Assembly: GCA_002354205.1 (NCBI GenBank)
Contig: DELD01000032.1
Coordinates: 33,125-86,838 of the forward strand
Length of the DNA: 53,714 nucleotides
Source: Micavibrio sp. UBA2705
Lineage (GTDB): Bacteria; Pseudomonadota; Alphaproteobacteria; Micavibrionales; Micavibrionaceae
Direction: 5' to 3'
A model generated the notes under the pieces. That model worked only from the letters and a program-made list of their open reading frames with translations, had not been told where the DNA came from and ran no database searches. A program made the position numbers and the translations under genes. Positions 42,588-51,455 of the stretch are shown piece after piece; within the stretch, counting starts at the first letter, position 1, and each line of letters starts with the position of its first letter.

Positions 42588-43265
42588 TTAACTTTCTCGC
42601 AGCTTAGCGATGTTGGCAGCGTAATGCTCAGCGCCACCTTTAAATACGGCGCTGCCTGCAACGAGAACGTTTGCGCCCGCATTAATGATGCTCTGGGCAT
42701 TATCTGCGCAGACCCCGCCATCGACGGAAAGGTCAATATCGCGCCTTTCAGCGGCAATCATCTGCGCTATGGCGCTAATTTTATCATTAAGGTCGATATG
42801 TTTTTGCCCGCCAAAGCCAGGGTTCACTGTCATCACCAAAACCATATCAAGTAGTGGCATGACATGTTTTAAGCTTTCTGCTGGGGTGGCAGGGTTTAAG
42901 GCAACGCCCGCTTTTTTGCCCAAATCGCGGATGGTCTGCAACAATTTGTGCAAATGGGCGGTGGCTTCGCCGTGGACGGTGATGATATCTGCGCCTGCGC
43001 CGGCGAAATCGGCGACAAGCTGTTCTGGCGTGTCGATCATTAAATGAACATCAAAGACCTTATCGCTATGCGGTCTTAAATCTTTGATAATCGGCGCGCC
43101 GAAGGTTAAATTCGGTACGAACTGCCCATCCATCACATCAATATGGATGTAATCTGCGCCCGCTTTATCAACCGCAGCGACTTCCGCGCCGAGCGTTGCA
43201 AAATCGGCAGAAAGGATGGATGGCGCTATTTTTACAGTATTATTTTGTGATTTATTTTGTGACAT
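42588..43265 (-). CDS. rpe: Ribulose-phosphate 3-epimerase
   Basis: Pentose phosphate pathway; interconverts ribulose-5-phosphate and xylulose-5-phosphate. 225 residues, TIM barrel. Motifs: APSILSADF (14-22), HIDVMDGQFVPNLTFG with metal-binding His and Asp, VHLMIDTPE, TVNPGFGGQ, and DLSVDGGV with the catalytic Asp. It begins the minus-strand unit with the heparinase-like gene and diverges from dnaB. Confidence 0.97.
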   Translation of the reverse strand: MSQNKSQNNTVKIAPSILSADFATLGAEVAAVDKAGADYIHIDVMDGQFVPNLTFGAPIIKDLRPHSDKVFDVHLMIDTPEQLVADFAGAGADIITVHGEATAHLHKLLQTIRDLGKKAGVALNPATPAESLKHVMPLLDMVLVMTVNPGFGGQKHIDLNDKISAIAQMIAAERRDIDLSVDGGVCADNAQSIINAGANVLVAGSAVFKGGAEHYAANIAKLRES

Positions 43266-43357
43266 GGGCGGATCAGAAAACCTAAAGAAAAGAACGAGGC
43301 CAGAGCTGGCACAGTGTGTTTATTAATCTGATTAAATCATATCACCATTTGAGAAAG

Positions 43358-43448
43358 TTTTCCACAAAACATAATTAATTTTTCTATCCCCACTATTCAC
43401 AGGCGCTATTTTTATTTTTCTTCTACTTACCCCTTAAGCTGTGGCTAT
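43358..43448. promoter_or_regulatory. DnaA-box-like sites upstream of dnaB
   Basis: TTTTCCACA (43358-43366) differs from the TTATCCACA box at one position. CTATTCACA (43393-43401) and TGTGGCTAT (43440-43448, reverse orientation) differ at two. Together they fall within 91 bp of the 194-bp rpe/dnaB divergent region. Only the first is a good match, so control by DnaA is a possibility, not a conclusion. Confidence 0.3.
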
Positions 43449-43459
43449 ATAGTTTTATT

Positions 43460-45013
43460 ATGAACAGTAAAAAACAATTACTTGATCCCGCCAACAGTCA
43501 GGATATTCCCCCTGCCGTTGATTTTATGGATCAAGCTATGCCCAGTGATACAGATGCAGACCCACATTATCGTGAGCTGCCTAATAATATTGAAGCGGAG
43601 CAAGGCTTGCTCGGCGCGCTGATGGCGGATAACCGCCAGCTAGAAAGCGTGAGTGATTTTTTGCGTGCGAACCAGTTCTTTTTGCCATCGCATCAACGCA
43701 TTTATGATGCAATTAATATATTGGTTGAACGCGGGCAAAGCGCGACCCCTGTTACGTTAAAAGGTTACTTTGAAAAAGACGAAGAACTTGACCAAGTTGG
43801 CGGCACTTCATATTTGGCAAAGCTTGCAGGCAGCGTTGTTTCAGTGATTAACACGCTTGATTATGCCCGTAATATTTATGAACTGCATTTAAAACGTGAA
43901 CTTATTTCATTGGGGCAAGATGTCGTCAATGAATCTTACACCCAGTCATTGGAAAACAGTGTTAGTGATACAATCGAAGTCACGGAAAAGCGCTTGTTTG
44001 AACTCGCGGAGCAAGGCGAGGCCAAAGGCGGTTTCCAAACATTGCGCGAATCGGTAATGACGGCGCTTGAAATTGCGGAAATTGCTTACCAATCTGATGG
44101 TCATGTCAGCGGTGTAAGTGTCGGCCTTACCGACCTTGATAAGAAATTGGGCGGGATGCATAAATCTGACCTTCTTATTTTGGCGGGGCGCCCATCAATG
44201 GGTAAAACGGCTTTGGCGGTGAATATGGCGTTTAATTCGGCGAAGAAATTTGCCGATACGGGCGGCAAAGAAGGCGCGCCTGTTGCGTTCTTCTCGCTGG
44301 AGATGTCTGCAGACCAGCTCGCTTCGCGTATTTTGGCTGACCATGCGAGTGTATCGGGTGATACCATCCGTAAAGGTACATTTAGTGAAGAAGATTTCCG
44401 CCGTTTTGCGCAGGCCGCGAACGAGCTTTCACAAATCCCGCTTTATATTGATGACACGCCAGCGCTTTCCATCGGCGCAGTACGTACGCGTGCGCGCCGC
44501 TTAAAACGTCAGCATGGCCTTGGTATGTTGGTTGTCGATTATTTGCAGCTTTTGCGTGGTTCAGGTTCGGCCCAGTCACAGCAAAACCGTGTTTTGGAAG
44601 TATCAGAAATCACTCGTGGCCTTAAGGCCATCGCCAAGGAGTTGGAAATTCCAGTCCTTGCACTCTCTCAGCTTTCGCGTGGCGTTGAACAGCGTGAAGA
44701 TAAGCGCCCCATGCTTTCTGACCTTCGTGAATCAGGCTCGATTGAGCAAGATGCCGATGTGGTGATGTTCGTTTACCGTGAGGAATATTACCTTGCGCGT
44801 GAAGAGCCTGGCCAGCGTGCAAATGAATCGATTGAGAAGTTTCATGAGCGTTATGAACAATGGTCACAGCGTTTGCAAGAGCGTGCCAATGTCGCCGAAT
44901 GCGTTATCGGTAAGCAGCGTCACGGCCCGATCGGCATTGTTGAAATGCATTTTGACCCACAATATATCCGCTTCTCAGACCTTGCCAAAAAATTCTCCGG
45001 CGGCGAGGAATAG
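43460..45013 (+). CDS. dnaB: Replicative DNA helicase DnaB
   Basis: Hexameric 5'-3' helicase of the replication fork. 517 residues: an N-terminal helical domain from about 40 (NNIEAEQGLLGALM), a linker, then the RecA-like motor with Walker A GRPSMGKTAL near 243-252, Walker B LGMLVVDYLQLL, and SQLSRGVEQRED followed by DLRESGSIEQDADVVMF. The first ~38 residues are a Gln/Asp/Pro-rich extension. No intein. A strong terminator follows, so alr is transcribed separately. Confidence 0.97.
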   Translation: MNSKKQLLDPANSQDIPPAVDFMDQAMPSDTDADPHYRELPNNIEAEQGLLGALMADNRQLESVSDFLRANQFFLPSHQRIYDAINILVERGQSATPVTLKGYFEKDEELDQVGGTSYLAKLAGSVVSVINTLDYARNIYELHLKRELISLGQDVVNESYTQSLENSVSDTIEVTEKRLFELAEQGEAKGGFQTLRESVMTALEIAEIAYQSDGHVSGVSVGLTDLDKKLGGMHKSDLLILAGRPSMGKTALAVNMAFNSAKKFADTGGKEGAPVAFFSLEMSADQLASRILADHASVSGDTIRKGTFSEEDFRRFAQAANELSQIPLYIDDTPALSIGAVRTRARRLKRQHGLGMLVVDYLQLLRGSGSAQSQQNRVLEVSEITRGLKAIAKELEIPVLALSQLSRGVEQREDKRPMLSDLRESGSIEQDADVVMFVYREEYYLAREEPGQRANESIEKFHERYEQWSQRLQERANVAECVIGKQRHGPIGIVEMHFDPQYIRFSDLAKKFSGGEE

Positions 45014-45024
45014 AGTTTGAGATC

Positions 45025-45052
45025 AAAAAGCCCTTAAAAGAGGGCTTTTTTT
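45025..45052 (+). terminator. Intrinsic terminator of dnaB
   Basis: Perfect 10-bp stem AAAAAGCCCT/AGGGCTTTTT with a 6-nt loop, ending in seven T. Eleven nt after the dnaB stop. Confidence 0.92.
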
Positions 45053-45123
45053 CTGCCTATATATCCGTAAGGTTTTATGCTAAAGATAATAGGCGTTAAT
45101 GTGAAAACTGGGAGCTCGTATCT

Positions 45124-46218
45124 GTGACGATAAATGCCAACATATCCATCGCGAACTTGCTGTCTAATTATGATGTGATCGCGCGCGCTGCGCCAAAGGC
45201 CACGCTCGCCCCCGTTGTAAAAGCAGACGCCTATGGCCTCGGCGCTGAAAATATTATCCGGGCGCTAGATAGCGTTAAATCACCCCTTTTATATTATGTC
45301 GCCACGCTAGAAGAAGCGCTTGAAATTCGCCCGTTGACGCGGGCCGATATTGTCGTCTTTGGCGGTATGCAGCAAGGGCAGGAAGACGAATTTTCTACGC
45401 ATCATCTGACCCCCGCATTAAAAAGTTTGGATGATTTAAAACTATGGCAGCGCCATGCGGCAGCGATCGAAAAATTGCTGCCCTGTCACATTCATTTAGA
45501 CACCGCAATGAACCGTACAGGTATTCAAATGGATGAAGATGGCGCAGCGACAGCCTGCCTTGAGGGGCTTGATATACGTTACATCATTACCCATTTCGCA
45601 AGTTCAGAAGAAATTGATAATCCGCTGAATATGCTACAGCATAAGCGTTTCATTAGCCGCGCCGCGCAATATGAATTGGCCTATGGGGGGCAGATTAAAA
45701 AGTCGATGGCGAATAGTAGCGGCATTGTAAATTTCCCAGATATGCATTTTGATATGGTGCGCCCTGGCGGCGGCTTATGGGGCATTGAAATGGGGGTAGG
45801 GCAAGCGCCTGATTTAAAGCCTGCGCTTTCAGTCTCTGCGAAAATTCTGCAAGTCAGCACGATTAAAACAGGGGAAACGATTGGCTATAATGAATTATTC
45901 ACCGCGAAAACGCCCTGCAGGATAGCTACGCTTGCAATGGGCTATGCGGATGGCTTGCACTGGCCGGCGAGTAATAATGCGAAGTTTTATTGGAATGGTA
46001 CACCCTGCGAAATTGCAGGTAGTGTGTCTATGGATTTAACAACTGTGATTCTTCCTGATGATTTGCCAGATGATGCCATGCCATGCGCGGGGGCGTTTAT
46101 GGAGCTTGTTGGGCCGCATCAGCGCATTGAAACCCTTGCGCAGGATTGCGGGGCGCGCGGCTATGAAATGCAAATCGCGCTGGGCGGCGGGCGGCGCGCT
46201 TTACGCACCATAGGCTGA
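45124..46218 (+). CDS. alr: Alanine racemase
   Basis: PLP enzyme making D-alanine for peptidoglycan. 364 residues. The PLP lysine is Lys33 in VVKADAYGLG. Further motifs: HLDTAMNRTG, MANSSGIVNF, DMVRPGGGLWG, and AMGYADGLHW with the catalytic Tyr of the second subunit, then GSVSMDLT. It starts with GTG at 45124, GGGAG 9 nt upstream. dnaB-alr adjacency is usual in alphaproteobacteria, although a terminator separates them here. mlaE follows after 159 nt. Confidence 0.95.
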   Translation: MTINANISIANLLSNYDVIARAAPKATLAPVVKADAYGLGAENIIRALDSVKSPLLYYVATLEEALEIRPLTRADIVVFGGMQQGQEDEFSTHHLTPALKSLDDLKLWQRHAAAIEKLLPCHIHLDTAMNRTGIQMDEDGAATACLEGLDIRYIITHFASSEEIDNPLNMLQHKRFISRAAQYELAYGGQIKKSMANSSGIVNFPDMHFDMVRPGGGLWGIEMGVGQAPDLKPALSVSAKILQVSTIKTGETIGYNELFTAKTPCRIATLAMGYADGLHWPASNNAKFYWNGTPCEIAGSVSMDLTTVILPDDLPDDAMPCAGAFMELVGPHQRIETLAQDCGARGYEMQIALGGGRRALRTIG

Positions 46219-46285
46219 TATATTCTTTTCTCTGCGTTTTGTTGGCTTTCCTATGGGGTAATCTGCGTTATATTTATATAACCCT

Positions 46286-46312
46286 TTGACCTTAGAGCCA
46301 AAAAAATATAAA
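46286..46312 (+). promoter_or_regulatory. Possible mlaEF promoter
   Basis: TTGACC (46286-46291), 15-nt spacer, TATAAA (46307-46312). The spacing is short of optimal. The 11-mer TATAACCCTTT just upstream (46277-46287) is identical to one arm of the palindrome at 18491-18501. Confidence 0.35.
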
Positions 46313-46377
46313 TATAGTGCGTAGAATTTCTAGCTATGAAGCTGTGATCAAGGGCGTGTTTAGGGGGCCTTTATATT

Positions 46378-47166
46378 ATGCCATTTACTTTAGTGTTAAA
46401 TATATTTGCGGCAGTGGGGCAGAGTTTCCTATCTTTCTTTGCCGCCGTTGGACGCTTGTTTGTTTTTGCCGCAAAAGCAGTGGGGCATATTTTTGCGCCG
46501 CCATTTTTCGGGCGCATCACTTTAAAACAATTTATGGATATTGGTTATTATTCGCTGCCCGTTGTTGGCATGACGACTTTATTTACAGGCATGGTTTTAG
46601 CGCTGCAAAGCTATACCGGCTTTACCCGTTTTAACGCAGAAGGGGCAATTGCATCTGTAGTTGTACTTTCTATTACGCGTGAACTTGCGCCCGTATTGGC
46701 AGGGTTGATGGTCGCAGGGCGCGTTGGCGCGTCTATTGCGGCGGAAATTGCGACCATGCGCGTTACCGAACAAATTGATGCTTTGGTGACATTGTCCGTT
46801 AATCCATTTAAGTATCTGATTGTCCCGCGCATTGTTGCAGGCACGCTCATGCTGCCCATTTTGGTTCTGATTGGCGACATTATCGGCATTATGGGCGGTT
46901 ATATCGTTAGTGTTCATGCGCTTGATTTCTCCGTCGGTTCTTATTTGAAGCAGACTTTTGATGTCCTTCAAGCTGCGGATGTTATATCTGGCCTTGTTAA
47001 GGCAGCCGTTTTTGGGTTTATCGTGACGTTGATGGGCTGTTATCACGGCTTTAATTCAGGGCGCGGCGCACAGGGCGTTGGAGCGGCGACAACCAATGCG
47101 GTTGTTTCGGCCTCAATCCTTATTCTGATCTTTAACTATGTTCTAACGCAGGTGTTTTTCTCATGA
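46378..47166 (+). CDS. mlaE: MlaE-family permease of the phospholipid-trafficking ABC transporter
   Basis: 262 residues with about five or six membrane helices. Conserved MlaE segments: YYSLPVVGMTTLFTGMVLAL, then ELAPVLAGLMVAGRVGASIA followed by AEIATMRVTEQIDAL, and NPFKYLIVPRIVAG. With MlaF and an MCE-domain protein (MlaD) it moves phospholipids between the membranes and keeps the outer leaflet asymmetric. Its stop overlaps the mlaF start by 4 nt (ATGA). No mlaD gene follows in the window. Confidence 0.94.
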   Translation: MPFTLVLNIFAAVGQSFLSFFAAVGRLFVFAAKAVGHIFAPPFFGRITLKQFMDIGYYSLPVVGMTTLFTGMVLALQSYTGFTRFNAEGAIASVVVLSITRELAPVLAGLMVAGRVGASIAAEIATMRVTEQIDALVTLSVNPFKYLIVPRIVAGTLMLPILVLIGDIIGIMGGYIVSVHALDFSVGSYLKQTFDVLQAADVISGLVKAAVFGFIVTLMGCYHGFNSGRGAQGVGAATTNAVVSASILILIFNYVLTQVFFS

Positions 47167-48020
47167 TTAATGATAATAAAGTCGCTGCAGGTGAAAACGC
47201 AGGCACAGGCTCTAGCGGCCACACGGCAACGCCAATGATCCGCATGAGCAATGTTAAAAAATCATTTGGCGATAAGCATATTTTGCGTGGCATAGATTTA
47301 GAGGTCAAAAAGGGAGAATCTCTCGTTGTAATTGGCGGATCAGGCACGGGTAAATCCGTGTTGCTTAAAAATATTTTGGGCATATTAGAGCCTGATGAAG
47401 GCACAATCGAAGTTGATGGTCATGTCACAACGCATATGCGTGGGCGTGCGCGGGTTGAGTTGATGCATAAATTCGGCATGTTATTTCAAGGCGCAGCTTT
47501 GTTTGACTCGCTGCCCGTTTGGGAAAATGTCGCTTTTGGTTTGATCCACGGCGAAAAGATGTCTAAAGGGCAGGCGCGCGAAATCGCGGTTGAAAAAATT
47601 AATGCGGTTGGCCTGTCGGCGCAGCGCGTAGCTGATTTATACCCTGCGGAACTCTCTGGTGGGATGCAAAAACGTGTTGGCCTTGCCCGCGCCATTGCAA
47701 CCAGCCCTGAAATTATTTTCTTTGATGAACCGACAACAGGGCTCGACCCGATTATGGCGGATGTCATTAATGATTTGATCGTCGAATCGGTTAAGGGGCT
47801 TGGCGCAACCGCGCTGTCTATTACCCATGACATGGCAAGCGCACGTAAAATAGCCGATAAAATAGCGATGATTTACGAAGGCGAGATTATCTGGTGCGGT
47901 GATATTAAGGACCTTGATAATTCAGGTAACCCCTATGTTGAACAGTTTATTCACGGGCGCGCCGAAGGGCCAATATCTAAGCATAGTGACTTTGCGAAAT
48001 CAGCAAAGAGTAAAGCATAG
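47163..48020 (+). CDS. mlaF: MlaF-family ATPase of the phospholipid-trafficking ABC transporter
   Basis: 285 residues. Walker A GGSGTGKSVL near 58-67, Q-loop in FQGAALFDSLPVWENV, signature ELSGGMQKRVGLARA near 162-176, Walker B IIFFDEPTTGLDP near 182-194, and the H-loop ITHDM. SGGM is the usual MlaF form of the signature. The first ~25 residues are a polar extension rich in Gly, Thr and Asn. Coupled to mlaE by a 4-nt overlap. The usual downstream mlaD is replaced by an unrelated exported protein. Confidence 0.94.
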   Translation: MINDNKVAAGENAGTGSSGHTATPMIRMSNVKKSFGDKHILRGIDLEVKKGESLVVIGGSGTGKSVLLKNILGILEPDEGTIEVDGHVTTHMRGRARVELMHKFGMLFQGAALFDSLPVWENVAFGLIHGEKMSKGQAREIAVEKINAVGLSAQRVADLYPAELSGGMQKRVGLARAIATSPEIIFFDEPTTGLDPIMADVINDLIVESVKGLGATALSITHDMASARKIADKIAMIYEGEIIWCGDIKDLDNSGNPYVEQFIHGRAEGPISKHSDFAKSAKSKA

Positions 48021-48115
48021 GGGCTGCTTGAAAGCTAGATTACGTGGCGCTTTTGTAGTAAAATGGTCTATGCGTATTTTTACGCGCGAATATTTAGGCA
48101 GATGAGGATAAAAAA

Positions 48116-48901
48116 ATGAGTGCGGTTAATCTATTGATGAATAAATACATGTTGCGTGCGGCTTTGATTTTTTCTGCGTTCTTTGTTCTTTCTGCCCCCG
48201 CTTCGGCGCAATATTTAAGAGATTTCAGCGCGGATGAACCTGCAGATAGCGCCGCGCCCTCTGCACCGGTATATTCCCCCTATATGGGCGGTCAGCAGCA
48301 GGTGCCACCTGCCCAGCAAAACGATGATAATGATGCGATTTATGAGCAGCTGAACATTGGCAACACACTCATGAAAAGCTTTGCCGAGGACGCGGCGCGC
48401 GGCGGCACAGACCGTAACGCCCTAGACCCTGCCGCGCCTTCTTTACGTGAATTATCGTCTATTCAGGCAATACCGGATGACCCAGTGCAATATTGCGGTG
48501 AGTATGACAAAAATAACCCGAGTACATTTTTTTCCAAGACAGCTTCAGAAAACTTCATAAGTGAACGTATTAAGCCTGTGGGGCAAATGAACTTCAATTT
48601 AACGAAGTCTTGTCTGAATAAAGTCAAAGAAATCGCCGAGCAAATGTTGGTTGATTATTCGGCGTATAAACGTAATGATTTATTGCTGCGCGCGCAGCAA
48701 AACCCTGAGAAGGCGGATATGATGTCGCGCAAAGCCAATGAACTTTCTAAGGCGAATTTGTATTATTCGAATTCAACGCGTGCGGAGTGTGCTTTGGCGC
48801 GGCGTGATAACGCAGCCAATGCGTTTGAGTTAAATGATATGGTCGAGGCGTGCATGATTCAAATGCTGAAAAAGCGTATTAAATACATAGCGAGCATGTA
48901 A
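48116..48901 (+). CDS. Secreted protein of unknown function
   Basis: 261 residues with a signal peptide cleaved near ASA-Q (31/32). A Pro/Ala/Gln-rich linker (about 38-72) leads to a helical domain with four cysteines (VQYCGEYD, KSCLNKVK, RAECALARR, VEACMIQML), probably two disulfide bonds, and a MLVDYSAYKRNDLLLRAQQN helix. AGGA lies 7 nt before the ATG. It sits between mlaF and mrcA, so an envelope role is likely, but I do not recognise the family. Confidence 0.8.
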   Translation: MSAVNLLMNKYMLRAALIFSAFFVLSAPASAQYLRDFSADEPADSAAPSAPVYSPYMGGQQQVPPAQQNDDNDAIYEQLNIGNTLMKSFAEDAARGGTDRNALDPAAPSLRELSSIQAIPDDPVQYCGEYDKNNPSTFFSKTASENFISERIKPVGQMNFNLTKSCLNKVKEIAEQMLVDYSAYKRNDLLLRAQQNPEKADMMSRKANELSKANLYYSNSTRAECALARRDNAANAFELNDMVEACMIQMLKKRIKYIASM

Positions 48902-48961
48902 TGTACGTTTTGTCTTATAATTTCTCTTTGATTCTTTTATCCACTGTGTCATAAAACTTTC

Positions 48962-51448
48962 ATGCGTTGGTTATCTCATATATTTTTGTTCTTATTATCC
49001 GCAGGTTTTCTCTTTGCGATACTCGGCATTATTGCGGTGGTATCTATTGTAAGCTTTTATTCGCAAGGCTTACCAGACCATCGTACCCTGACCGATTATA
49101 AGCCGCCTGTCGTCACGCGCGTCCATGCAGGTGATGGCCGCATTTTAGGCGAATTTGCGCAAGAACGCCGCATTTTTATGCCTATTGATGAAATCCCTGA
49201 AACTGTCCGTAATGCATTTATCGCGGCGGAAGATCAAAATTTCTACAGCCATAACGGTGTTGATTATTTCGCTATTGCGCGTGCTTCGGTTGTTAATATC
49301 CGTAACGTTCTACTGAAAAATAATAAGCGTCTAATTGGTGCGTCAACCATCACGCAGCAAGTCGCAAAAAACTTCTTTCTTAGTAATGAGGTCGCGATTA
49401 AGCGTAAGGTCAAAGAAGCGATTTTAGCATCACGCATTGAACGCGTCCTGACCAAAGACCAAATTTTAGAACTTTACCTTAATGAAATATTCTTAGGCAA
49501 TCGTTCCTATGGCGTCGCAGCGGCGGCGTTAAATTACTTTAATAAGCCGCTGGATGCGATAACGATAGAAGAGGCCGCTTATCTAGGGGCGTTGCCGAAA
49601 GCGCCGAGTAATTATCACCCCGTAGATGATTATGACGCCGCATTAGCGCGCCGTGATTGGGTGATTAGCCGTATGGCAGCGGAAAATTTCATTACCGAAG
49701 ATCAAGCAGAAATCGCAACGCGCAAACCGCTGCGTATGATTGCGCGGAATACCCAGCATATTATAGAAGCGCCCTATTTCGCCGAAACGGTGCGCCGCGA
49801 ATTATTGGCAGAATATGGTGAAGAAGGGCTGTATAAGGGCGGTTTATCTGTGCGGACAAGCGTTGACCCCGAGATGCAAAAATTAGCGACCCATGCGCTG
49901 CGCCAAGGCTTAGAAAGCTATGACCATCGCCATGGATATCGCGGCCCAGTGACGCAAATTCCGCGCGAAGCATTAAGCAACCCTACGCAGTGGAAAGCCG
50001 CGCTGAGAGAAGTGGCTGCCCCTGATGGTTTATTACCAGAATGGCATCTCGCTGTGGTGATGGATGTAAAAAAAGAGAGCGCGTCGATTGGTTTTACAAA
50101 TGGTGAGACCGGCAAAGTTTTGCGTGCGGATACGAAATGGGCCCGTAAATATTACAGCGTCAATGGACGCGGGCCGGTGGTTTCAAGCTTGAGTGAAGTT
50201 TTTGAGCGCGGCGATGTTATTATGGTTGAGCCCAAGATGCAGGATGATGCGAAAGCGGACATGACGGATGCGACCTATATCCTAAAACAAATCCCCAAAG
50301 TGCAAGGCGGCTTTATCGCGCTTGACCCGCATACGGGGCGCGTTTTAGCAATGCAAGGCGGCTGGCGCTTTGGCAAGAGCCAGTTTAACCGCGTCACGCA
50401 AGCAAAGCGCCAACCAGGTTCTGCGATAAAACCTTTTGTGTATTTGGCGGCGTTAGAAAACGGTTTTACCCCCGCAACGCTTATTTTAGATTCGCCAATT
50501 GTGATAGAAGACCGCCCAGGTCATTTTTGGAAGCCTGAGAATTATAAAAAAGATTTCGCCGGCCCCACACCGTTACGCCGCGGCGTTGAAAAATCTAAGA
50601 ACTTGATGACGGTGCGCCTTGCGGATTATATCGGTATGGAAACCGTGGCAACATATGTTCGCGATTTTGGCATTGACCCTAATATGAAGCCGCTGCTTTC
50701 TTATGCGCTTGGGGCAGGGGAAACAACCTTGCATGATATGACTGCTGCCTATGCGAAGCTGGTTAATGGCGGTAAATATATACGCCCAACATTTGTAGAC
50801 CGTATTCAAGACCGCTATGGCCGCACAATTTTTAGGCATGATCAGCGCCCTTGCGCGGAATGCGGCGCTTTGGTGCGCTGGAATGGTCAGCTTGCCCCTA
50901 AACTTCCCGACCACCGCCAGCAAATCGCCGATATGCGTCATGTATATCAAATGGTATCTATATTAAGCGGCGTGGTTGAACGCGGTACAGGCGTGCGTTT
51001 ACGTTCTTTGCACCGCCCTATGGGCGGCAAAACAGGAACAACAAACGATTCTAAAGATGCTTGGTTTATTGGTTTTACGCCTGATTTGGTTGCAGGGGTC
51101 TATGTCGGTTTTGATCAGCCGCAGCCATTAGGTAAGCGTGAAACAGGTTCTTCTGTCGCTCTGCCTGTCTTTAAAACATTTATGGAAGACGCGCTTGAAG
51201 GCGTTCCTCCTAAACCTTTCCGCGTGCCTTCTGGCGTGCGCATGGTGCGTATTAACGCCGAAACAGGTCAGCGTGCAAAATCAGGTGATGAGAGCGTTAT
51301 TTGGGAAGCCTTTACCACAGGCAGCGAGCCAGACGAATCGATCACGATTTTGGAAAGTGATGGCATTCGTAAAATGTCGAAAATTCCAACGGGTGACACG
51401 ACTGACCCAACCGCTTCTGCGTCTACAGGGACGGGCGGGATATATTAA
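48962..51448 (+). CDS. mrcA: Penicillin-binding protein 1A (glycosyltransferase/transpeptidase)
   Basis: Polymerises and cross-links peptidoglycan. 828 residues: a membrane anchor (5-33), GT51 domain with catalytic Glu90 (AAEDQNFYSH) and STITQQVAKNFFL, an inserted OB-like region (about 300-430), and the transpeptidase with Ser487-xx-Lys490 (GSAIK), SKN, and KTG at 690-692. The C-terminal tail is polar. A TATAAT at 48916-48921 may be its -10 element. It converges on the sigma-54 regulator gene with a 7-nt gap and no clear terminator. Confidence 0.96.
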   Translation: MRWLSHIFLFLLSAGFLFAILGIIAVVSIVSFYSQGLPDHRTLTDYKPPVVTRVHAGDGRILGEFAQERRIFMPIDEIPETVRNAFIAAEDQNFYSHNGVDYFAIARASVVNIRNVLLKNNKRLIGASTITQQVAKNFFLSNEVAIKRKVKEAILASRIERVLTKDQILELYLNEIFLGNRSYGVAAAALNYFNKPLDAITIEEAAYLGALPKAPSNYHPVDDYDAALARRDWVISRMAAENFITEDQAEIATRKPLRMIARNTQHIIEAPYFAETVRRELLAEYGEEGLYKGGLSVRTSVDPEMQKLATHALRQGLESYDHRHGYRGPVTQIPREALSNPTQWKAALREVAAPDGLLPEWHLAVVMDVKKESASIGFTNGETGKVLRADTKWARKYYSVNGRGPVVSSLSEVFERGDVIMVEPKMQDDAKADMTDATYILKQIPKVQGGFIALDPHTGRVLAMQGGWRFGKSQFNRVTQAKRQPGSAIKPFVYLAALENGFTPATLILDSPIVIEDRPGHFWKPENYKKDFAGPTPLRRGVEKSKNLMTVRLADYIGMETVATYVRDFGIDPNMKPLLSYALGAGETTLHDMTAAYAKLVNGGKYIRPTFVDRIQDRYGRTIFRHDQRPCAECGALVRWNGQLAPKLPDHRQQIADMRHVYQMVSILSGVVERGTGVRLRSLHRPMGGKTGTTNDSKDAWFIGFTPDLVAGVYVGFDQPQPLGKRETGSSVALPVFKTFMEDALEGVPPKPFRVPSGVRMVRINAETGQRAKSGDESVIWEAFTTGSEPDESITILESDGIRKMSKIPTGDTTDPTASASTGTGGIY

Positions 51449-51455
51449 GCGCCGC

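Noticed and set aside
46317..46634. 105-codon plus-strand frame overlapping mlaE
   Set aside because: Runs in another frame through the unmistakable MlaE coding sequence; composition is a shadow of it.
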